NCBI GenBank assembly: GCA_012295275.1
Contig: CM022665.1
Coordinates: forward strand, 14,736,476-14,800,475
Origin: Chrysomallon squamiferum
Lineage: Eukaryota; Mollusca; Gastropoda; Neomphalida; Peltospiridae
Direction of reading: 5' to 3'
DNA length: 64,000 nt
Part shown: piece by piece, positions 35,534-49,559 of the stretch
Position numbering within the stretch: position 1 is the first letter of the stretch
Layout of the letters: the number at the start of each line of letters is the position of its first letter
Notes under the pieces: model-generated
Databases searched by the model: none
What the model saw: only the letters and a program-made list of their open reading frames with translations
Told to the model about the DNA's origin: nothing
Made by a program: the position numbers and the translations under genes

Positions 35534-35569
35534 AAATAATAATAATAATAATAATAATCATCATCATAA

Positions 35570-35612
<43 letters not shown>
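35534..35612. repeat. (AAT)n / (ATT)n inverted microsatellite
   Basis: AAT triplets 35534-35558 and ATT triplets 35570-35612 are reverse complements separated by an ATC-rich hinge, so the block can fold into a hairpin. Confidence 0.9.
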
Positions 35613-35614
<2 letters not shown>

Positions 35615-35615
<1 letters not shown>

Positions 35616-36697
35616 ATTATTTATATTAATAATAACGATAATGATGATAATAATAAACTGATTCCTTATCGTTATTCTCCTGATTTCTTTTCTTTGTTCC
35701 TTCCTTTTTTCACTCCTTTGCCGATTTATTTAAATGTCTATCGTTTTATTATCCATTTACCTTCCTAACGTTCTCTCTCTTATAAACTGACTTTTTCCAT
35801 ATGAAATGAATTTGCCAGGCTGTAAAGATCGTAATTTGTATAACTATGCTTGATGCGTTGTCGCCATGTTATTAAGATTCACTGATTAACATAAAACATT
35901 ATTGGCTTTACGAAATGCGTGTAGAATATAACAAATAATTTAATAAAATAAAATTCCTAATCGATGGAAAACCATTTAAATAGTAATATAATAAGAAATT
36001 TAATACAACAGTAATAAAATGATCAGAATGTCGACCACTGCGTGTATTTATTTAGCAATTACAGCGGATTTGTGAAGCCCTATAACATCTGTACCAGTTT
36101 TCTTAGTTGTTAAAATGGTATAAAACCTTTGTGAAAAGAAAAAAAAAAAAAAGAAAAGAAAAAAAAAAATAAATAAATAAATAAATAAATAAAGAAAGAA
36201 AAGAAAAGAAAAGAAAAGAAAATATTATAAATAACAGCAAAATTTAAAAATACCTATCTGTAAAATTCTCTCTTAAATACCTTTGTATTATGCAACAAAC
36301 AAAATAAAAAAGAAAAAGAAAAAAAAAAAGAAAGAAAGATAAACACCAAAGTTAATAATACAGTGCTACGGGTTAAACAGACTGACACAAATTACCCTGA
36401 AGGGCGCACTTGTACAGGGAACACCTAATCCATTCACAAAGAGCTTTTTAATGGTTCATCAACAAGTAACAATGGTTTTCGTTTTCAGAATAAAGAACTG
36501 CTGCTGTTGGAAATAGCCCGGAGGTCACGAGATGAGCGACAAAGCTCTCTACACTGGTCATGAACGTCGTTGAAGTTTTCGATCAGCTTCCAGTGCTATC
36601 CATTACCTGGTAGGAGAATTCCTCCATTGTATTTTAGCCAAGACAATCCACTTGGTCCGGTCTCCTACACGTACCAATCACTGACAGCAAAGAGCAG

Positions 36698-36731
<34 letters not shown>

Positions 36732-37150
36732 TAACCAGATAGTCAACTACAACCAAAGAAAGAAATAAAATGCTCAGCTCATTCTAACAATAATCGGAGC
36801 GCGATTTCGTGGCGCGCGTTGTGGTAAAAAACGACGCTCATGTCAACATAATTAAGGTTTCGACAGAAAGAGACCGGTATGACAGTTATCCCGGGCCAGA
36901 CGGCATCAAAGCGAGAGGCGGGAAGCGCGAGATGTTCGAAGGGAGAGACAAAATGGCACAAATTTCAGCTTGTTTGTCAGCCGTTTGAAACGAGAGAGAA
37001 TGAAAAAATAAACAGAATGAAACGAAACGTAATCGAAAACTGCAACTTGTGTTCCATTAATATTGTTTCAAGTGTGATAACTCAGAACATGTTTTATTTA
37101 TTTATTATTGTGGTTGTTGTTCATGTTTATTTATTTATTTATTATGATGA
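35615..37150. other. Intergenic DNA with purine runs and a GC-richer patch
   Basis: AAAT/AAAG runs at 36140-36225 and 36300-36340, poly-T at 36699-36730. The patch 36780-36990 (GACGGCATCAAAGCGAGAGG) is unique and GC-rich. No gene recognised. Confidence 0.45.
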
Positions 37151-37155
37151 TGAGG

Positions 37156-37220
<65 letters not shown>
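37156..37220. repeat. (ATT)n microsatellite
   Basis: About 21 ATT triplets. Confidence 0.95.
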
Positions 37221-37221
<1 letters not shown>

Positions 37222-37224
37222 TAT

Positions 37225-37532
37225 ATGTCTTTAAAGATATTCCTCTTTGCTAATGGTTACAAATGTTTCAAAATTAATATATTTATAGTCCAATTTGTCC
37301 TTTTCCCATTCCAGAAAAATACACCACGGCTTCTACATCATAATATATATTTCTATCTTTTCCTTCTACAGCTGCCACATTGTCTCAACAACAGTAACAG
37401 CAACGTTTACAGTATTAAAATTTTTAATAATTGTCAACAAACGGAGACTAGCAGAAGCTGAAGATTACGGGAACACAGTCCATCTGCACTGTTTTGATGA
37501 CATCATGCACAACGTCAGCTGTAGTATGTGAA

Positions 37533-37563
<31 letters not shown>

Positions 37564-37635
37564 GAAGAAGAAGAACAAGAAAAGAGGGTTGGCAATGAAT
37601 ATGATGGTTAAATAGTCCGACATCATATTTATGGT
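37225..37635. other. Unique DNA and (AAAT)n
   Basis: (AAAT)n at 37521-37562. A lone GATGACATCATGCACAACGT at 37496 looks like an outlying unit of the minisatellite that follows. Confidence 0.6.
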
Positions 37636-37639
37636 ATGT

Positions 37640-38100
37640 ACTGCCTCCATGATGACATCGACTACAACGTTTTCACGGTATTCATGATGACAACATCATA
37701 TACAAAATCTTTGCTTCATCCACAAGAATGTCAAACATAGCTTCTTCTCGTCTTCACTGCCTCTGTGATGACGACATTACATACAACGTCTTCACTGCCG
37801 CAAAGATGACGATATTGCATACGTCTTCACTGCATCAATGATGACGACATTACATACGTATTCTCTGTCGCTATGATGACGACATTATATACAGCTTTTT
37901 CACTGCCTCTGTGATGAAGACATTACATGCAACGTCTTCGCTGTCTCTATTATTCGACATTACATACTACGTCTTCACTGCCTCCAAGGTGACATTACAT
38001 GCTAACAACGTGAAGTATTACTTCTTCTGTGGTGACTTCATGAAGATTTCACTTCCACTACGATAACTCCATCATACACGACGTCTTTACTGCATAAAAC
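37640..38100 (+). repeat. Diverged minisatellite, 35-42 bp unit, about twelve copies
   Basis: Units follow the pattern GATGACGACATTACATACAA then CGTCTTCACTGCCTCTGT. Starts are near 37651, 37686, 37728, 37767, 37805, 37840, 37875, 37913, 37952, 37989, 38031 and 38061. Units vary in length by non-multiples of three and contain stops, so this is not a protein repeat. Copies in the middle are most alike, those at the edges most decayed. Confidence 0.85.
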
Positions 38101-38104
38101 ATAA

Positions 38105-38582
38105 CATCACCAAACCCAGCAATACAAGTAGCAAAATATTAGTAAGTTAAAAAAGATAAAAATAAAGGCTCTGAATATCACAGTGAACTCAAACCACGTC
38201 TTTTTATGTTTTATATTGCCATTGACGTGTTCATGATCGGCAGTTTTTATTGCTCCTTCGTGAATTAATGAGCACCTCTGTTTGTGTAAAGTGCCGTCTA
38301 TTTCCTAGGTACGGTGCGTTTTACCCGCTACGGTTGAGAAAGGTTAATATCTAACACGTTCAAGGCATGCAGAGGAATATTTATATTTAATCAACAGGCT
38401 GCATTTTTAACATAGAGAAGGAACTTTTTATTCTTTTTAAATGAAAGAGAGAAAATAAAAAATAAATGAACTGTTACAAATATATACAATGTGCCATGTC
38501 CTGTTTAAGTATGTATGAATTGTACATGTATTATGATCTTGTGTTTATTTGTATGTAAGTTCGAATATTATGTATATCTTTG

Positions 38583-38623
<41 letters not shown>

Positions 38624-39375
38624 TTCTAAATATCTATACAATGTAGGTTTTTGTAAATATGCAGCTATCAGTAATTATGCGTAATTATATCCCTATATAA
38701 CAGTGTATAATTATTTACCTGTGCGAATTTGTATACGTTTGTGTTCATGTATGTGCAAGTGTCTACGCATCTAGAGAGTGTCATTAACTCCATCCTTAAT
38801 GCGTATTTACCTGCTCCACTGCATTTTCACTGAAAAGAGAGAATTAACTACGAAGAGGGACTCATAAGTGATACCGTCAGTTCTTTCATGAGTCATATTC
38901 TGTGAATAAAAGCTAGCAGGAAAATAAAAAGTAATGAAACTGTATATTAAACAACTGTCTGAGATCAAATGTATTTTAATGCTTAAAGCAATAACAACGT
39001 CTGATAATAGAGTTCAGTAATTTAAAATTATAGAACATACAAATATACACAGGTGGTTACACACAGGGCATACGTAGACACGTACATTTGTACATACATA
39101 TGTATATGCAAAATTAGGTACACAGATATTCACAGATGCATACATACATACTCACATGCACACACATACACATATACACATACATTCACACATACTTTAC
39201 TATGCACATTTGACGAGTTTCATATAACATAACTCTTATATACAACAACGGTTAAGCTCCCTTGCATGGACACAAAAAGCAAGTGAAGAAAATATATTTT
39301 AAAGCTGTCAGTATATATGTAAACGCCGGTGGTAAGAAGCGATCTCGAGAACCTGTTAAAGTCTTGTTAAATACT
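38105..39375. other. Intergenic DNA
   Basis: (GT)n at 38586-38621 and a CATA/CACA patch at 39080-39195. No gene recognised. Confidence 0.55.
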
Positions 39376-39379
39376 GCAG

Positions 39380-39660
39380 AATGGAGACTGGAAGTAACGG
39401 ATGGGTGTTAAGCACCTAATTAAACACCAGTGATTGCTTGTGTAATGTTATCTCATTAGAGAGAGCGCGTCAAGTGGTTCTCCAGCCGGCGGTTATGCGC
39501 GGCAATTTGTCAATATTTGGCGATATGAATCGATGATATGCGTGACTGAAGCCGAAAATCCACTACAGCTATTGTCGTGGTAGCGAGTTAGCAAAATCTG
39601 CCTATTTGGCCCTTCTGTGTCACTGAACCGTATTAATACGTGAGGCCTCTCCGGTGCACG
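39380..39660. promoter_or_regulatory. Unique island with NK/homeodomain-like sites
   Basis: Repeat-free. Contains TTAAGCACCTAATTAA near 39409 and TCAAGTGG near 39469 (NK-type cores), CAATATTTGGCGATATGAAT near 39511 and ATCGATGATATG. A short plus-strand frame exists but has no recognised domain. Looks more like a conserved non-coding element. Confidence 0.3.
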
Positions 39661-39664
39661 AAGG

Positions 39665-40452
39665 TTTTTTTTTTACAAAACAACCAACAGGCCACAAACA
39701 GAACGGGGAGGATTTTTGAAAGCTGATCGGCTTTTGCATTAGCAGACGACGCTTTGATCCCAACTCAGCGCCATTGGAAGAAGAAGAAAAAAAGATATCG
39801 AGGCTGGCTGCTGGCTTGGCTGTCAGGCCTGTTTGATAAATATTCTCCTTTAACCTTTGCTGGAAAGATTTATCCCCGCATTCTGATTCAGAAGTGTCGG
39901 GTTATCGATATCCAGAGACGGGGTTTGGGAGATGCGTGTCACAGTTTGAAGAAAAGTGGCCTTGGATAAAAGACGTTGAGGAACCGCACACTCCCATCTT
40001 TTTTTTTTTTCTTCTTCTTCTTCGTCAGTATTTTTATGAAATTTAGAAAGTTTATACTGAATAGATGGGTACAAAATATGCTTATATTTTCTTTCATTTA
40101 TTTACTGGGAATGGTTTTAAGTGTTTATTTATTTTTTGGTTGCTGTTGTTGTACTGATGAAATGTAAAGCTCAAAGTCAATAAAGAATTGTGACTGAATT
40201 GTTGTTCTTGTTGCAGTTCTTCTTCTATTATTATTATTATTTACATTGTTTCTGTTTATAAAATTGGTGGATATTAAGTTTAAACGTGGCATCCATGCTA
40301 AAACAGTTCTGTGTAAATAATTTTGACATAATATTATAGCATACAGGATCTGTGACCGGATTCAGATTTAGTCAAGGATTAAAATTTAGTTCCGTAATAT
40401 TTAAGTAAAATACACCGTCGGTTTTACATAACAAAATCTTTAATAATGAATT

Positions 40453-40530
<78 letters not shown>

Positions 40531-40980
40531 ACATTTAATTCTTTTTTAAAGTCTGTCTGCAGACTAAATTCTGTTCTCATCACATAGCTTTAATGCTTGC
40601 TCATTCGCTACTTCAAATGTCACATGTGTTTGTTAAAATGAAGAATGTTATTGCTATAACATTTCTCTAACACAGACTAGATCGGGGCGTGACCATTTCA
40701 ATTACAGCAGAATTATCCACGGAATGCGATCCACATGTCCCACCTCCCACCACAAGTAATTCAGTTACAGGGTCTGTCACCACAGAAACTAAAACAAGTT
40801 ACCTTTTCTTTTCTGTCCAGGAGCCCAATAAATATGGACTCCAATAAATTTCAATTTGTCGTTATTTTAAAATCTGAATCTTACATAGATCCATTCGTGC
40901 CTTCTTCACTTTTTTACTTTTTCTGTCGTGTTTATTTTTAAACCTCATTTTTAAAATTTGTTTATGCATTTAGTTTTGTA

Positions 40981-41011
<31 letters not shown>

Positions 41012-41535
41012 TAAATACCTCATTTTTTTCTCTCTCTGTCTTCTTCGTTATTTTCCTTACTTAACTACAAATCCCAAAATGAAATTTATACTGTTTTATT
41101 TATTTATTTTTTTTTATTAATTTTATATTGTTTTTCCATTTTTCTTTTTCTTTTTCTTTTTTTATTTATTTTTCCTTAGATATAAATCACCAGCCGAGAT
41201 ATCCATGCCAGTCTTGGCTTTGTGTGTGGCAGATAGTAATGGTGGTGTCTTTTTTTTTTTTTTTTTTTTAACCGAATGAAGCCAATTCAAACGCTTTCGA
41301 GTCATTCATCTTGTCGAGTCTACGCCAGGTGTTACAATTTCCATACAAGTGACGTATTAACAGTCGCAGCTTACACACAGAACAGCGATTTCGATTAATT
41401 TCCTCACAGTGTATATAAACACCCCTCACCTACGTCTTGTGCTTCTAACCTCAGTCTCAGATTTATTATGGACTTAGTTGTGAGTTTACTTTTGTTGTTG
41501 CTTTTGTATTTTGTACTTTTTGTTTTTTTTTTTTA

Positions 41536-41540
<5 letters not shown>
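39665..41540. other. Intergenic DNA with a (CT)n tract
   Basis: (CT)n at 40456-40528, poly-T at 40992-41010 and 41251-41269. A TATATAAA at 41412-41419 followed by TCAGTC at 41451 is faintly promoter-like, but spacing is too long. No gene recognised. Confidence 0.5.
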
Positions 41541-41543
<3 letters not shown>

Positions 41544-41582
<39 letters not shown>

Positions 41583-41860
41583 GTTCGTTTATTTATTTAT
41601 TTATTTATTATTTGTTTATTTCCATTTTTCTTACTTCTTCACTCCACATTTTAATCTCTTTTCATTCTGCGAACTGACTCGTTTTTATCATCAACATCAT
41701 CATCATTATTATTAGTAGTAGTAGTAGTTTTAGTAGTAGTACTAGTAGTAGCAGTTGCTGTAGTAGCAGTAGTAGTAGTATAGCAATATTAGTAGTGGAC
41801 ATAGTAGTAGTAATATTAGTAGTCGTTGTTGTTTTGTGTGTAGTAGTGGCAGTAGTTTTG
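41544..41860. repeat. (ATT)n, (TTTA)n and imperfect AGT triplets
   Basis: ATT 41546-41582, TTTA to 41610, then, after a unique gap, AGT/GTA triplets 41711-41860. Confidence 0.9.
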
Positions 41861-42164
41861 TTTTATTTCAGTTTTACGTATATAAACATCTTCAGCCTGA
41901 CCCTACCTTCCCAAACCAGCGTTCCTTATCTTTGCATATTTTCTTCTTTCACCTTATCGCTGCCAGTACAGTAAGACAATATTTTATTTAATTTAAAGGC
42001 CACACACAAACAAAACCAAATAATAGGCCCTATTCCTCTCTGTTTATCTTATTAAAGCCGATATATTTTAATACTTCGGTATAGTTAAAACATTAAATCA
42101 TTTCTAGATTCAGACAAAATTATTGGCGCGCGCGAACACCCACATACTCACTCAGATACATAAA

Positions 42165-42377
<213 letters not shown>

Positions 42378-42379
42378 AT

Positions 42380-43100
42380 ACATACATACATATACTGTTA
42401 TATAAATACGTTTCTGTATCTCCGTATCACATCACTGCAAACTGCTGCCACCCTTCTTTCGTTTCATCTTATCTCTACTTATAAACTCTGCTCATATTTT
42501 ATTTATTTCCAATCAAAATACATAAACACACCTCCCATCGCTACTACGCCATCCCTTCCCCAGTTATATCTCTAACATCTTTCCTCGTTTATAGCGAACT
42601 GATACTGCATTTTATTTCATTATATTTGTATGAGTAAACCTTCTCCTCCCCCTACTATGCCTCTCTGACCTTTAGCACTATTCTGTGTATTACCTTTCCT
42701 ATGCTCATTCAATGAACAGTCATTTTCTTTAATTATTAAACCACATAATTATACACACAACCCGTCTTCCTTCCAAGTCATACGTTTACCATCTTTTGTC
42801 ACATTTTGCTAAGGCACTCAGCCGAGACACTTTGTTTTCTAATCTCGTTATGTAATCACCTCTTCCGTCACCTCCCCACCCCATCCCATATTCCTTACCA
42901 CGTTTCCTCGCGATATTTCTTTCCCTTTGTATTTCTTCATAATCCATGTAATCGTTATCCTCTTATTGTCACATACATTCCGCCGCACGGAGTGGACTTC
43001 GGTGAGGGGTGGTGGTGGATAAAACACTAGCATGAAAGACTTTACGAATTGCCGGTTCGGTCCTCTTCAGTGCCTTGCAGAGCTATATTTCGCTATCACA
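42380..43100. other. Pyrimidine-rich unique DNA
   Basis: The plus strand is C/T-rich over 42400-42960 without a repeat period. Short frames on both strands have no recognised domain. Confidence 0.5.
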
Positions 43101-43104
43101 TGAT

Positions 43105-43215
43105 TATTAAAAACTGTGGAACTACCTTTCCTGTCTAGGTTAAAATGCAGATGAAAGATCCTTTGCTTTAATAGACAGCGTGTTTTGTCTGTAAGTCAGT
43201 GTTTGAAAAAATAAA
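43105..43215 (+). repeat. Diverged mollusc SINE-like repeat, central part
   Basis: CTTTCCTGTCTAGGTTAAAA followed by TGCAGATGAAAGATCCTTTG aligns with 63131-63172 (TATCCTATCAGTTGATTTGT, then GCATGTAAAAGATCATTTG). The next part, AGACAGCGTGTTTTGTCTG, also fits the repeat as I recall it. Two copies matching within the window support a dispersed family. Both are heavily mutated, so old. Confidence 0.5.
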
Positions 43216-43219
43216 GGTT

Positions 43220-43496
43220 TCATTATTCAATAGCCAACGGGGAAAAAAATGATTCAATATGCTGTACTGAAATAAAATAAACTTTAGTTTGATATTCCAC
43301 TGTGTGCTGTAGCCCGTTCATTGACTTTTTCTTCTGTTGAGGTGTCAAACTCGACTGCATGTTATATAAAACAAATAAACTGTGCCAGATAGAGGGACTG
43401 AGAAAATACATGTTCAAAATGCAAAATTTACAATCTGTTCAGGCTCATAGGTAGCTTCAGGATTTTACATTTATGTGTTTGTTAGCATAATTATCA

Positions 43497-43534
<38 letters not shown>

Positions 43535-44743
43535 TGAGTGAGTGTGTCTGTATGTGTGTATCTGTGTCTGTCTGTCTTTATTTGGGATATTTATGTTCAA
43601 CCTACAATATTTATTTAATTTTTTTGTCGGTACTGCGTAATTTTTTTTTTTAATTCTTCTTCTTTTTTTTTTTTTTTTTCTCTTTTCTTATTTAAATGTA
43701 TTCATACTTATAACACATATACATTGTACTGATATTTGTGTATGTTATATACGTATAACTAATTCTGTTTTCCATCGACGAAAACTTTATTATGTGTGTA
43801 TATTATCGTAAAATATGTTTTAAAGCAGCCACTCTCGTCTCGGGCCCCGGCACGTTTGAAGGAGGCCACAGACTGGAAACTGTGAGAATGTGTACTTTCT
43901 ATCTGTCTGTTCTTATTGTATTCTTGTTTAAATGTGGGCCCTGGAACCTGAGAAGAGCTCCTAAAAGAGCCGTAAAAAAAAAAAAAAAAACACACACAAG
44001 ACCCCCCCCCACTAACAACTAACAAAAAAGAAGATTGAGAATGGCCGTCTTAAATTATATTTAAGTTTTATTCTAATACTGAATTAACTTAATGTGTTTG
44101 TACGTCCATTGCATAATGAGAACGTAAATTATGTATGGAAATAATTATACTTTAGCTAATAAGGTAGCCTGTGTCTGTTAGATATGTGCATTCTTGCAGC
44201 CCTTACACTCTTAATAATAAACGTAAATCGTGTTACCTACACTACTCATGTTTATCGGGTAGTCGTTTTTATTACGCAAACAACCGAGAAAAAAAAAAAA
44301 AAAAAAAAAAACCTCCTACCTCGTATAAATTCTAGACGTTTGGAGCACGTATGTGGACTAGTTCCATATTTATAAAGTGTTTTCTTTCTCTTTTAAAAAA
44401 AACAAAACAAAAAAAACAGAAAAGAAAAGGAGTAAAATCTCATACGTACAGGTATTGGGACTGATGTTTTTTTTTTCTCTTTCTTTTTGATCATGTAGTG
44501 TAAGGGTATTATCTTACAATGTAAATGTATATTGGATATCCATTTGTATGTGATGCCGTGTGTACTGCCCGTTCCTCAGTCGCAACCGTCTCTAATAGAG
44601 ATTGCATCATCTGTGCCGAGTGTTATATAAAATCAATATCTGCTTGTTCTAGAATACTCCTTAACAAAGACTGCTTATGTTGTTGGCTAGAGAGTTCACT
44701 CAGTGCATGTAAAAGAGGTGTGTGTGTGTGTGTGTGTGTGTGT

Positions 44744-44799
<56 letters not shown>

Positions 44800-45235
44800 G
44801 TGTGTGTGTGTGTGTGTGAGAGAGAGAGAAAATGAGCATCAATGTATATGAATAAAATGAATGTCTAGTGTTCATTTCGTTCTCGTATGAAGGTGTATGT
44901 ATTTACATGTACAAACGGCCTGTCGGTGAAACTGATTAAAACAGAGACAAATATTTACACAAACCTAGTCATACCTGCTGTCCATTAGGATGACCACGTC
45001 CTATTTGTAGTGGTCACACTTGGTGGCCAAGTCATGGGGTCACAGCCCATCAGAGTACGCAGTGAAGATCATCCGGACGTTCAGCTATACGCGAATACTG
45101 GTGCTTAGCATTTGCACTTATAATTATGGAGCCATGCCTTGAATTAATTGCCTCTTGAATACAGAAGGCTTGGGAATGTTCTAGAAGTAACAATATATTC
45201 AGTAGGTTGGAGTCGAGGGATATTTGTTGTTATTA
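43220..45235. other. Intergenic DNA with GT tracts
   Basis: (GT)n at 43499-43545, T-runs at 43640-43680, poly-A at 44288-44311, and interrupted (GT)n at 44718-44818 changing to GA. The unique part 44940-45180 is unrecognised. Confidence 0.6.
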
Positions 45236-45240
45236 TTATT

Positions 45241-45420
45241 TACACACACATACACACATACGTATAAACATGCATACAAAACACATACACACACACCTAC
45301 ATAACTGACACAACACATACACATACATTCATACCCATACATTCATATGTACTTAATTATATATACATGCTTACGTACATACGTACTACATGCATACACA
45401 CATACATATACACACATTAT
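45241..45420. repeat. Imperfect CACA/CATA block
   Basis: Degenerate CA dinucleotides and CATA tetramers. Confidence 0.85.
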
Positions 45421-45424
45421 CAAA

Positions 45425-45959
45425 TATCTTTTTGTATGACATTTATGATTAACACAAAGTACCACAGAAATGATAAACTCCAGATTTATGTCACTCTATT
45501 TGTTTTAGTTTTTTGTTATGGGTGCACTTTCAAACACCTGCTTACAAAGGTACTTTACATTTTTTAACCGCTTTGCTCCTAGTCAATGCAGAATGCAGCA
45601 TAGTTGAAATATCGTAACGAGTCACGAACAATATACCGTAACGTAATAGGGTCAGAGTCAGCTCGGGTTATGTCTAAAATAAAATTATTCATCACAGAAC
45701 ACTGTAAGGAACGTTACATCAAATACTTGGATATCATGCTACTGTAACGTTTGTTGACCTTTTCGGTTCATTTTGATACAGTGTTACAGAAAAAGGGAGG
45801 CAGAATAGAGTATATTTTTATAAATGGCATCAAACAATATGAAAAAAAAAAGTAAATCTCTCAAAAAGCTTACCGAAATTCATACCGAGATACACACGAA
45901 TACTGAGTGAGGGGGTTAGGTAGGGAGAGGGGGAGAGTGGAAATGCGAGCGACAGAGAG

Positions 45960-46048
<89 letters not shown>

Positions 46049-46594
46049 CTTACAAGTTAATATCAACTTGTCAGTTCGACAAATAGATTTTTTCTGTCTT
46101 TCTATTATAACTTTTGGCTTAAAATAAAAATTGTCATAAAATATTTGATGGATTGCGTCCAGCATACAAATTAATCTTGTCGCAGATCATAAAATGTTCG
46201 TTGAAAATACCAGCTGGCATTTTCCGCGTGTGTACGTCGCTCGTAATTCCCCGCGCTGTAAATCAGCCATACTCGATGTCAGGTTAATATATGAGCTCAA
46301 ACATACCGTTATCGTTTAGTATTGTCTTCGGTAATTTAATGACTGAAGCGGCCTCCGGGAACGGAAGTGAAGAGACAAGAACGACCGTGTAGACTATTTT
46401 TTGTGTGGCTAGTTAGTGTACAACAACGTTGAGAATTAATCTGTGATGAGATACAGACTTTTTGTTTTGACCAGGAAGACACGTGTAAAATAAGCCATTT
46501 TGAAATTATTATTAACAGATAGACTCTAAAATAGAGTAAAATGTTTGAAATATAAAGCTAGCTTTCACATTACATAGATACATACATACATACA

Positions 46595-46641
<47 letters not shown>

Positions 46642-47190
46642 ATCTCAAATGTACATGCACCTGCTTGCTGTCAAATATAATGTTAATTTTAAGACATCAC
46701 ATAGAAACACAGAAAACGCACGCGCACACACACACATACCCTCAGAGACAAAACACCCAAACTTTCTATAATAATAATATATGTACATAAATTAACCGAT
46801 CTTTATAGTGAAACTGAGTACTTGTAAACTAAATGGGGGAGGGGGGAGAAGAAACATCAGAACTATGAGACTATGACGTCTTCTGGGCGTCAAGGTCCAT
46901 ATCCCAAGAACTATGATATAACTGTTTTAACTCCCAGGCAAACAGGAGGTCAGCTCCGGTCCGCCTTTGCTAACATGGCGCCGAATGATTGAGTATCCCA
47001 GATTGTATAACGTTACAAATCTTATTATCTTTAGTCGGGTAACGTACAGATTTACGCTGACATGGTCGGAGTTGACGCTTCTTTCAAGACGATTCGTGGA
47101 CTAGTAATACGGCTAGGGTTTTACCGTTGTTAGCGATATGTTTATGCAGATATAAATAATGCCTATTATAGTCTTTAGAAGGCCAGTAAC
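45425..47190. other. Intergenic DNA
   Basis: (CA)n(GA)n at 45961-46046, CATA and CA at 46574-46640. The unique stretch 46190-46420 (CGGCCTCCGGGAACGGAAGT) is GC-richer and could be regulatory. No gene recognised. Confidence 0.5.
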
Positions 47191-47192
47191 AG

Positions 47193-47334
<142 letters not shown>

Positions 47335-47339
47335 CTGTT

Positions 47340-48840
47340 CTGCTTTATTTATTTTGATTATAAAGCTAGTTCAGTTATATCCTACGATTTTTTTCCCACC
47401 TGTTTAAACATGAATGATAAATGATTTTTTTTCTTCTTTAAATGTTATTTTTCAAACTGAACACACTTACACAATCACACACATACTCGTACACGCTTTT
47501 ATATTTTTAAAAAAGCTCTGTCGTTAAAGGACTGTTTTACATTGTTGCGAACGCCAGACATTGTTAACCTCGACAGCTGTAAATTTGTTAGAATTGACCT
47601 ATTTGGCCATTAACCAAATTTTAAAAGGTCAAACGCAATATTTAAAATTAGCATAAATCATGTGGACTATGGCTTAACGAAATTTCATTTTATTTTAAAT
47701 ATGTTTCTTGTGTTTTCGAAATGCAGCCTGTGATCTTCAAAACATGTAATGCTTTCTTTTCAGACTTTATTCTTTTTTTATATATGTATATATAGATACA
47801 AAAAGTCCTTCCAATGATTCTGTTACTGATTATGCAGACTGAATGTAGCAAGTGGTTAATAAGATTGTTAAGATTGTTACGATTGTAAACAATTATTACC
47901 CAACTGGAACTGAATACGCATGTACACTAACTGAACTTATACAAGAACAATACAATATTCATGACATTTTACTATCATTAGAAAAACGAGAACAAATCTG
48001 AATGACTGTTACTGATTCTCTCTTTCACACATACTCACATACACATGAACATTTCTGTAAAAGAAATATTCATCAATATATGAGTCACATGAACAAGAAC
48101 ATCGTTTTGTTAGACCTATTCAGACGTGTATTCTAAATGTATATGTGATTATTTTTCTACCTGTATGATATCTGACAATTAAAAACATAACAACAAAACT
48201 TCTAGTAATGCTTATTAGCAAGTAAACAGTATATAAATAACACTAACTTTCAAGAATACAGTTTTCCATAAAGACTAACAACTTAAACGTAAAACTATAT
48301 ACCACAGTCATAATTTTGTATATACCAAAAGATAATTCCTATGTACAACAGTCATACTTTTTTTTTACATACCACAATCACAATTAGCTATATACCATAA
48401 TAAAAATTTTCTCTTATGCCTTAAAGCATAATCATAATTCCCTATGTAAAAACATCATAAATCCCTAATGATAATTAATAATATACTACAAATACATTTC
48501 ACAGTATTACATTCTAGTAAATATTTGATCCTGTTCGCGGACTGCACACGGTTGTTACATAGACAATGCAGCCATAAAGTATTAACATGACATTTGTGCG
48601 GATGAGGAAACGATAGCGAGCTACAGAGCCTGCCAGGCGGAGCGCGCCTGAAAACCGAAATAACCAGTTTGTACTCGTGGTTCTCGCTGAACCTGGAGTA
48701 GATTAAAAATCCATAGACATGCAATAAAGTATGTCAGTTGCCGAATTACTACTGCATTTATATCACGCCGTTAACTGGTAGTGTTAGAAATGTGATATTA
48801 AGTGTACGTGCGTGTGCATATAGTATCGTGATTATGTGTA
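47340..48840. other. Unique AT-rich DNA
   Basis: Loosely repeated TATACCA-AATCATAATT phrases occur between 48300 and 48480 (for example ACCACAGTCATAATTTTGTA, ACCACAATCACAATTAGCTA, ACCATAATAAAAATTTTCTC), a decayed short tandem repeat. No gene recognised. Confidence 0.5.
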
Positions 48841-48845
48841 TATGT

Positions 48846-48961
48846 GCCTGCGTGCGCGCGCGCGCGCGTGTGTGTACGTGTGTTTGTGTAAAAGTAGATT
48901 ATGTTTGTTGGTAGTGTAAATAATGTGGCACATTTCATTGTGAGTGTGTGTGTATTATATA

Positions 48962-49020
<59 letters not shown>

Positions 49021-49090
49021 GTGTGTATGTGTATGAAACTACATTTATTTCAAACTGTTAACTCGTGTGCGTGTGTGTGTTACTAAATTA
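48846..49090. repeat. GT, GC, AT and GTAT simple repeats
   Basis: A CGCGCG run at 48853-48868 within GT repeats (possible Z-DNA), then GT, (AT)n and GTAT tetramers to 49030. Confidence 0.9.
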
Positions 49091-49398
49091 TAGCATGTAT
49101 TTATTGCTAGTGTATTGTGATATTTAGTACACTTTACATTTATTCTTTGTTATGGATGTATTAAAAACAAAATTATGAACATGGCAACAAATATCTATAC
49201 GTGTGTATGTATGTGTGTATGTGTGCGTGTGCTTGCGTACTCAGGTGTATCAGTGCATACGTGTGTGTGTGTAAAATATACAGCAAGATATCAACACATT
49301 TTTCAAAATGAAAGAGAGACTTAATGGCTTGTAAATTCGAATGTATTTAACAAATAAAATGGAAAAAAATATAGTGCAATATATTAACCATTACGATA

Positions 49399-49401
<3 letters not shown>

Positions 49402-49487
<86 letters not shown>
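49402..49487. repeat. (GA)n microsatellite
   Basis: About 86 bases of pure GA. Confidence 0.97.
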
Positions 49488-49489
<2 letters not shown>

Positions 49490-49559
49490 ATTGTTTATGT
49501 ATATAGTCTCATTATGTATCAATTTAAAGCTAATTTAACTGTTAAACAGTGTGTACTTT

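Noticed and set aside
37640-38100. CRISPR-like array
   Set aside because: Units are contiguous and diverged, with no constant repeat and unique spacer alternation; it is an animal minisatellite.
41412-41456. TATATAAA followed by an initiator-like TCAGTC
   Set aside because: Spacing of about 40 bases is too long and no gene follows on the plus strand.
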